From: Verrucomicrobiales bacterium
GTDB taxonomy: Bacteria > Verrucomicrobiota > Verrucomicrobiia > Verrucomicrobiales > V1-33
Reading direction: 5' to 3'
Length of the DNA stretch: 6,485 nt
Assembly: GCA_023253575.1 (NCBI GenBank)
Contig: JALRGB010000541.1
Span: 1-6,485, forward strand
Shown: in pieces, positions 1 to 3,699 of the stretch
Position numbering within the stretch: position 1 is the stretch's first letter
Layout of the letters: each line of letters opens with the position of its first letter
Notes under the pieces: model-generated
Database searches by the model: none
The model's input: only the letters and a program-made list of their open reading frames with translations
Told to the model about the DNA's origin: nothing
Program-made: the position numbers and the translations under genes

Positions 1-13
1 CCCATCATCGCCC

Positions 14-493
14 ATGCGGCACACCGCCATTTACCCAGGCAGCTTTGATCCAGTCACCAACGGCCACCTCGACGTGATCGCAAGGGCCACCCGGCTTTTT
101 GACCGCGTCATCGTCGCCGTCGCCCACAATGACCTCAAAAAACCCCTGTTTTCCTCCGAAGAACGGATGAGCCTACTGCGCCACGCTACCCGCGAGATGC
201 CCGGGGTCGAGGTGACCAGCTTCGGAGGCTTACTCGTCGACTTCGCCCGCCAAAACAACACTACCGTGGTCGTGCGCGGCCTGCGCGCCATCTCAGACTT
301 CGAGTTCGAATTCCAGATGGCCCTCATGAATCGCAAACTTCATTCCGATCTGGAAACCTGTTTCCTGACCCCAAAAGAAGAACTGACCTACCTGAGCTCC
401 CGCATCATCAAAGAAATCGCCCGCCTCGGCGGTCAAATCGACACCTTCGTCCCGCCGCAGGTAGCGCATGCCTTGCGGGCAAAATTCGCCTAA
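14..493 (+). CDS. coaD: Phosphopantetheine adenylyltransferase (CoaD)
   Basis: This enzyme transfers the adenylyl group of ATP to 4'-phosphopantetheine, giving dephospho-CoA and pyrophosphate, the penultimate step of coenzyme A synthesis in the cytoplasm. The 159-residue length is normal for bacterial CoaD. Visible family motifs are the N-terminal nucleotidyltransferase signature YPGSFDPVTNGHLD (residues 7-20, with the TxGH-type element T15-N-G-H18), a conserved lysine around K42, VVRGLRAISDFEFEFQMA (86-103, with R88 and R91), and TYLSSRIIKEIARLGG (125-140), which matches the C-terminal ATP-binding segment. The ATG at 14 places the signature at the usual distance from the N-terminus. Only 13 bases lie upstream, so promoter and preceding gene cannot be judged; no Shine-Dalgarno is visible. 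It leads a tight cluster with yceD and rpmF. The identification is firm. Confidence 0.97.
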   Translation: MRHTAIYPGSFDPVTNGHLDVIARATRLFDRVIVAVAHNDLKKPLFSSEERMSLLRHATREMPGVEVTSFGGLLVDFARQNNTTVVVRGLRAISDFEFEFQMALMNRKLHSDLETCFLTPKEELTYLSSRIIKEIARLGGQIDTFVPPQVAHALRAKFA

Positions 494-506
494 TCTTCTC
501 CAATCC

Positions 507-1079
507 ATGTCCGCCCCACGCCACCCATCACCCCCGTCCGCCGACGGCCGCCTGCTCATTGACCTGTCCGACATGTCGGCCCCCAACACCGAGGTGGCCG
601 GCTCCCTGCCCATCGAAATCTTTGACCTCGAACCCGGCGGGCCCCGCCCGCTGTCGCCACTCCACTACCGTCTGCATGTCCACCACCAAGAGGACCAACT
701 CACCGTCACCGGCGAACTCAGTGCCGATTTTTCCTTTGAATGCGTGCGGTGCCTAGAACCATTCACCGACCGCATCACCCTCGACGGGTATTTCATCGAA
801 CAAGAACTGGACGGAAAAACTCTGAGCGTGGATTTGACAGACTCAGTTCGAGAAGATATGCTTCTTGCCCTTCCGGATCATCCGAGATGCGAAGAGGCGT
901 CGCTTCATCCGCGCGTCTGCTCCGCAGCAACGATGTTCACCGGAGCGAGTCAACACTCGCTCGACCATTCGGAAGAGACATCCACCCGCTCAGATTCTCA
1001 GGACCTGTGGGGCGCGCTTGATCAATTAAAACTTCAAGTGCCCGCTCCATCCCCTGAAAATTCCCGCCGCAACCGCTAA
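507..1079 (+). CDS. yceD: YceD/DUF177 family protein, divergent second half
   Basis: This is a probable DUF177 (YceD) protein, a family encoded next to rpmF in many bacteria and linked to 23S rRNA or large-subunit maturation; the exact biochemical role is unsettled. An upstream ATG at 468 would overlap coaD by 26 bases. I prefer ATG 507, 13 bases after the coaD stop, because it retains the N-terminal strand RLLIDLSDM (15-23) and gives 190 residues. The core FECVRCLEPF (77-86) carries the C79-x2-C82 pair, followed by a beta-rich stretch and the SVREDMLLALPDHPRC segment (113-128). Where many homologues have a second zinc motif of GLCPxCG type, this protein has only C128 and C138, then a Ser/Thr/His-rich stretch. 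The C-terminal LWGALDQLKL (167-176) again looks like the family. The rpmF context strongly supports the call. Confidence 0.85.
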   Translation: MSAPRHPSPPSADGRLLIDLSDMSAPNTEVAGSLPIEIFDLEPGGPRPLSPLHYRLHVHHQEDQLTVTGELSADFSFECVRCLEPFTDRITLDGYFIEQELDGKTLSVDLTDSVREDMLLALPDHPRCEEASLHPRVCSAATMFTGASQHSLDHSEETSTRSDSQDLWGALDQLKLQVPAPSPENSRRNR

Positions 1080-1091
1080 CCTGATCACGCC

Positions 1092-1277
1092 ATGGCCGTT
1101 CCAAAGCGCCGCAAATCCAAAATGAAGCAGAAATTCCGCCAGTTCGCGAACCGGTGGCGTGCGCCCCAGCTCGCGACCTGCAGCGATTGTGGAGCTGCCA
1201 AACCAGCTCACATCGCCTGCCCAAGCTGCGGCACCTACAACGGTCGCCAAGTCTTGGCCGTCGAATCCGCCGAATAA
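1092..1277 (+). CDS. rpmF: 50S ribosomal protein L32
   Basis: L32 is a small structural protein of the large ribosomal subunit. The 61-residue product begins MAVPKRRKSKMKQK, the highly basic rRNA-binding N-terminus typical of L32. It then has a zinc ribbon made of C30-x2-C33 and C43-x2-C46 (CSDCG and CPSCG), so this is the zinc-binding, four-cysteine form rather than a cysteine-free paralogue, which in some bacteria replaces it under zinc limitation. The ATG lies 12 bases after the yceD stop, which implies co-transcription. The gene is followed directly by a C8 tract, then by two hairpins of which the second is an intrinsic terminator. The plsX/fab genes commonly found after rpmF in other bacteria do not follow here. 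Confidence 0.97.
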   Translation: MAVPKRRKSKMKQKFRQFANRWRAPQLATCSDCGAAKPAHIACPSCGTYNGRQVLAVESAE

Positions 1278-1285
1278 CCCCCCCC
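1278..1285 (+). repeat. C8 homopolymer directly after rpmF stop
   Basis: Eight consecutive C begin at the base after the rpmF TAA. Similar tracts lie inside genes at 2184-2190 (C7, isomerase), 2412-2418 (C7, LOG), 4261-4267 (C7) and 4909-4916 (C8), the last two in the CotH-like gene, where they read as G-tracts. They are simple-sequence features; any slippage role is speculative. Confidence 0.6.
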
Positions 1286-1312
1286 GCTCAGCGACAAACT
1301 CGTTGAGATAAA

Positions 1313-1332
1313 AACCATCACATCTGATGGTT
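1313..1332 (+). other. Perfect 8-bp hairpin upstream of the terminator
   Basis: AACCATCA (1313-1320) and TGATGGTT (1325-1332) form a perfect 8-base-pair stem closed by the tetraloop CATC. It sits 35 bases after the rpmF stop and 11 bases before the terminator stem. No T-tract follows it (next bases CAGTAAATTT), so alone it is not a standard terminator. It may stabilise the mRNA 3' end or help termination. The structure is read from sequence; the role is inferred. Confidence 0.55.
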
Positions 1333-1343
1333 CAGTAAATTTG

Positions 1344-1377
1344 TGCCCGGACGCTCTGCGTTTCCGGGCATTTTTTT
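1344..1377 (+). terminator. Rho-independent terminator after rpmF
   Basis: TGCCCGG (1344-1350) pairs with CCGGGCA (1364-1370). Inside, ACGC (1351-1354) pairs with GCGT (1358-1361) across a TCT loop, with two unpaired T on the 3' side. Seven T follow immediately (1371-1377). This is a classic intrinsic terminator and marks the end of the coaD-yceD-rpmF unit, so the isomerase gene at 1456 should have its own promoter, within roughly 1378-1455. I did not find a convincing -35/-10 pair there. Confidence 0.88.
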
Positions 1378-1455
1378 GTGGTTTTTCTGTCCCCACGCCT
1401 TTTGGTCACGCCGCTCAGCGGTTGATACCACGATGGTTTGCCCCCACGGTAGACC

Positions 1456-2340
1456 ATGGACCTTTATGTAAATAACGAGCGCATTGATCCGGATCTGATC
1501 GAAGGCGAATTCCGGGCGATCAAAAGCCAGGCTGAAAGTCTAGGCAACATGAGCTGCTGCGAGCGAGATCCCGAGTTTCGCTCCATGGCACGGGAAAACG
1601 TGGTGGCCCGCGTTCTACTGAATCAAGAATCGCAACGCAGAGACCTCGAGGTCACCGCAGAGGAAATCGATTCAGCTCTGGCTCGAATTGAGACGGAACA
1701 TGGCGGCCGAGAAAAGCTGCTGGAAAATCTGGGACTTCACTCCTGCCAGCTGCCGGAAGTTCGAGCCGATATCGCCAACGGCCTGCGGGTGGAAAAAACG
1801 CTGCGCGCCTGCTTGGGGCCACTCCCCGAACCAGACGAAGCTGAACTCCGCGCGTATTATGAATCACATCAAGCCGATTACCTCACCGAGGAGGAAGTGC
1901 GGGCCACCCACCTATTTAAACAAGTACAGAAAGTAGAAGACCGGCAGCGCCTCTACGATGAACTGCGCGCTCTGCGTCGCCGCGTCCACGCCGGTGAAGA
2001 TTTCGCCCCACTGGCCCATGAACACACTGACAAGGAAGACAAACTCACCGACCTCGGGTGGTTTAAACAGCGCGACTTCATGGACGAATTTAGTACCATC
2101 GTTTTCTCCCTCGAAGAAAATGAAATGAGCCCGGTCTTTCCCAGCTATTTCGGCCTGCATCTGGCACAATGCACCGGACGACGCCCCCCCGTTCCCCGCC
2201 CGTTCGACGAAGTGCGCGACGATGTCCTCCAACAACTGATCACCGAGGACCAACACCAAAAAAGTCGGGAATGGGTGGAGTTGCTGAAAAAGCAGGCCAC
2301 CATCGAGGAACGGGATGAGCCATCCCCCACCCCCACCTGA
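1456..2340 (+). CDS. Parvulin-type peptidylprolyl isomerase, cytoplasmic, NifM-like layout
   Basis: This 294-residue protein is a probable parvulin (PpiC/rotamase) prolyl cis-trans isomerase with a helical SurA_N-like chaperone region. Residues 1-120 are charged and helical. A linker of the form LPEPDEAELRAYYESH (123-138) introduces the parvulin domain at about 145-240. That domain has a histidine in VRATHLF (H152), the LTDLGWF turn (197-203), FMDEFSTIVFSLEENEMSPVF (208-228) and the C-terminal YFGLHLAQC strand with H235. A helical tail ends in ATIEE. There is no signal peptide or lipobox, unlike SurA, PpiD or PrsA, so it should act in the cytoplasm. Overall length and domain order resemble NifM, the nitrogenase iron-protein maturation factor, but no nif gene is visible, so a general folding role is equally possible. 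The start follows a terminator by 78 bases; no Shine-Dalgarno is evident. Confidence 0.85.
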   Translation: MDLYVNNERIDPDLIEGEFRAIKSQAESLGNMSCCERDPEFRSMARENVVARVLLNQESQRRDLEVTAEEIDSALARIETEHGGREKLLENLGLHSCQLPEVRADIANGLRVEKTLRACLGPLPEPDEAELRAYYESHQADYLTEEEVRATHLFKQVQKVEDRQRLYDELRALRRRVHAGEDFAPLAHEHTDKEDKLTDLGWFKQRDFMDEFSTIVFSLEENEMSPVFPSYFGLHLAQCTGRRPPVPRPFDEVRDDVLQQLITEDQHQKSREWVELLKKQATIEERDEPSPTPT

Positions 2341-2399
2341 ACCCCAGCCTGTCCACCACAGGGGCATCACCAAAAAAATCCCACCCACCCCATGCATTC

Positions 2400-3161
2400 A
2401 TGACCGAGCTGCCCCCCCACCACCCAGCCCGCCTGTTCCTCCCGCCAGTCGAAGACCGGTTCCTCCTCGCCGGCCCCCAGTCACGCACCGAAGAAGCCGT
2501 CACCCTAATACGCATCGCTTGGGACGTACTCCGCGGCTTCCGTACTCTGCACTTCGTCGGACCATGCGTCACCATTTTTGGGTCCGCCCGCACCCAAGAA
2601 AATGATCCTCATTACCAGCTGGCCCGCCAAATGGGGTCGGCCGCCGCAGAAATGGGGTTCACCATCATGACCGGTGGAGGCCCCGGTATCATGGAGGCCG
2701 GTAATCGCGGCGCCAAAGACGTCGGCGGCCGCTCCGTCGCCTGCAATATCGAACTGCCTCACGAACAGTACGCCAACTCATACCTAGATGCCCATGTCAC
2801 CCTGCGCTACTTCTTCGTGCGCAAAATGATGCTGATCAAATATAGCTACGCCTTCATCGTCATGCCCGGCGGCTTCGGCACACTCGACGAATTGTTCGAA
2901 GCCCTGACTCTCATCCAAACGGATAAACTCGATGACTTCCCGATTATCCTCATGGGAACCGATTACTGGAAAGAACAAATAGCCATGATTAATAAAATGG
3001 CGGAAACAGGCATGATTTCCACGATCGATCTCCGCCTCCTGCACATCACTGATTCCGTCGACGAAGCCATCGGCTTCCTCCATGATAAAGCCGTCAAGAC
3101 ATTCGGTCTCCAGCCTAAAATTCGCCGAGCACGACGCTGGCTCGGAGAACGAGGCCTCTAA
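2400..3161 (+). CDS. LOG family protein (TIGR00730-type nucleotide phosphoribohydrolase)
   Basis: This Rossmann-fold protein belongs to the LOG/lysine-decarboxylase-like family. Characterised members hydrolyse the N-glycosidic bond of nucleoside 5'-monophosphates, including cytokinin ribotides, releasing base and ribose 5-phosphate. The native substrate here is unknown. Diagnostic motifs are VTIFGSAR (57-64), GFTIMTGGGPGIMEAGNRGA (86-105), the NIELPHEQ..N.Y element (116-127), R136/R141 in LRYFFVRK, and PGGFGTLDELFE (156-167) with the catalytic-type glutamate E164. It is 253 residues, longer than the minimal LOG of about 180-220, with an N-terminal extension of roughly 50 residues (helical EEAVTLIRIAWDVLRGF segment) and a basic tail (KIRRARRWLGERG). 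It lies 59 bases after the isomerase gene on the same strand, possibly in one unit. No signal peptide is seen, so it should be cytoplasmic. Confidence 0.93.
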   Translation: MTELPPHHPARLFLPPVEDRFLLAGPQSRTEEAVTLIRIAWDVLRGFRTLHFVGPCVTIFGSARTQENDPHYQLARQMGSAAAEMGFTIMTGGGPGIMEAGNRGAKDVGGRSVACNIELPHEQYANSYLDAHVTLRYFFVRKMMLIKYSYAFIVMPGGFGTLDELFEALTLIQTDKLDDFPIILMGTDYWKEQIAMINKMAETGMISTIDLRLLHITDSVDEAIGFLHDKAVKTFGLQPKIRRARRWLGERGL

Positions 3162-3170
3162 TACCAGCTC

Positions 3171-3195
3171 CGGAGGCGATCGCTCCGCGCCTCCG
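3171..3195. terminator. GC-rich inverted repeat between convergent genes
   Basis: CGGAGGCG (3171-3178) and CGCCTCCG (3188-3195) form an 8-base-pair stem with a 9-base loop in the 34-base gap between the LOG stop and the EF-hand gene stop. It could act in both directions as a terminator. On the + strand it is followed by TTACTCTTT, only weakly T-rich, and on the - strand by no T-tract, so this is a tentative call. A third copy of GGAGGC at 3205-3210 allows an alternative pairing with 3189-3194. Confidence 0.5.
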
Positions 3196-3615
3196 TTACT
3201 CTTTGGAGGCAAAATAGGCCATGGCCTCATCCCGGCTCACCAAGCCGTCCTTATTCGTATCCGCCTCTTTGACGACTGCCGCATACGTGCCGCCTTTGCG
3301 CGCCCAAGCCATCGCTTCCTCCCGCGTCACCACCCCATCGCCATTGGCATCATGACGGTCAAAATCACGGGACTCCGCAGCACCCATCTCCGGATTCCAC
3401 TCGGCCTTGGTGATTTTCCCGTCTTTATTGGTGTCCCTCGCATCAAAAACCCCACCCACATAAAAATCGCTGACTTCGTCAGCATTGAGAAAACCATTGC
3501 CATCACGATCGGCCATCACAAATCGATCAGGGGGCGTGGTCGACTGGCAGGACACCAGACCGAGGACGGCAAGAAGAACCAAAGGTGAACGGACAGAAAA
3601 ATATGAGGTCGTCAT
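3196..3615 (-). CDS. Four-EF-hand putative lipoprotein
   Basis: This is a small exported calcium-binding protein of unknown specific function. From the ATG at 3615 (139 residues) it begins with a short basic/polar region (to R9), a hydrophobic core PLVLLAVLGL (11-20) and a lipobox-like L-V-S-C ending at C23, so it is probably processed by signal peptidase II and anchored in a membrane. The mature part holds four full 12-residue EF-hand loops: DRDGNGFLNADE (36-47), DTNKDGKITKAE (61-72), DANGDGVVTREE (89-100) and DTNKDGLVSRDE (119-130). All have acidic or Asn ligands at positions 1, 3 and 5, Gly at 6, and Glu at 12. An in-frame ATG at 3696 would add 27 residues before the signal peptide and is less likely. 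The gene lies 84 bases downstream of the CotH-like gene on the same strand. No Shine-Dalgarno is visible. Confidence 0.88.
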   Translation of the reverse strand: MTTSYFSVRSPLVLLAVLGLVSCQSTTPPDRFVMADRDGNGFLNADEVSDFYVGGVFDARDTNKDGKITKAEWNPEMGAAESRDFDRHDANGDGVVTREEAMAWARKGGTYAAVVKEADTNKDGLVSRDEAMAYFASKE

Positions 3616-3699
3616 GGAACAGGATGAATGAACCCAGCGCGCCAAAATGCAAGCAGAGGCGCTGAGATCCTTCCCCAGACCACCCCGGCCGGCCACGAA
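3616..3699 (-). other. Short spacer between CotH-like and EF-hand genes
   Basis: The 84 bases contain no strong terminator. There is a palindrome GGCCGGCC (3687-3694) and a weak 6-bp inverted pair CAGCGC/GCGCTG around 3634-3653 without a T-tract. I see no convincing -35/-10 promoter. Read-through from the CotH-like gene into the EF-hand gene is therefore plausible, but this is inference from missing signals. Confidence 0.35.

Noticed and set aside
1..13. End of an upstream gene overlapping coaD
   Set aside because: Thirteen bases without a stop cannot identify a gene; open frames run past the coaD start but carry no recognisable peptide.
468..506. Earlier ATG at 468 for the YceD gene
   Set aside because: It would overlap coaD by 26 bases and add a 13-residue N-terminus not expected for the family; ATG 507 fits the compact spacing and retains the family's first strand.
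1284..1420. Direct repeat CCGCTCAGCG at 1284-1293 and 1411-1420
   Set aside because: Only 10 bases, two copies, no further symmetry or repeated flanks; chance in GC-rich DNA is likely.
1401..1429. Possible promoter TTGGTC ... ATACCA upstream of the isomerase gene
   Set aside because: Both hexamers match the consensus poorly; not distinguishable from chance.
1912..2397. 161-codon open frame on the - strand opposite the isomerase gene
   Set aside because: It lies almost wholly antisense to a protein with clear parvulin motifs, and its translation shows no recognisable domain; it is a frame shadow.
2784..3230. 148-codon open frame on the - strand opposite the LOG gene
   Set aside because: It overlaps the conserved PGGFGTLDE-encoding region of the LOG gene and the end of the EF-hand gene; its translation has no family features.
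3082..3588. 168-codon + strand frame across the EF-hand gene
   Set aside because: The opposite strand encodes four perfect EF-hand loops and a lipoprotein signal, so this frame is a shadow.
3634..3694. Inverted pair CAGCGC/GCGCTG and palindrome GGCCGGCC as a terminator after the CotH-like gene
   Set aside because: The stem is short, the loop long and no T-tract follows on either strand.
3616..3696. Upstream ATG at 3696 for the EF-hand gene
   Set aside because: The added 27 residues would bury the signal peptide and lipobox; ATG 3615 gives a standard lipoprotein N-terminus.
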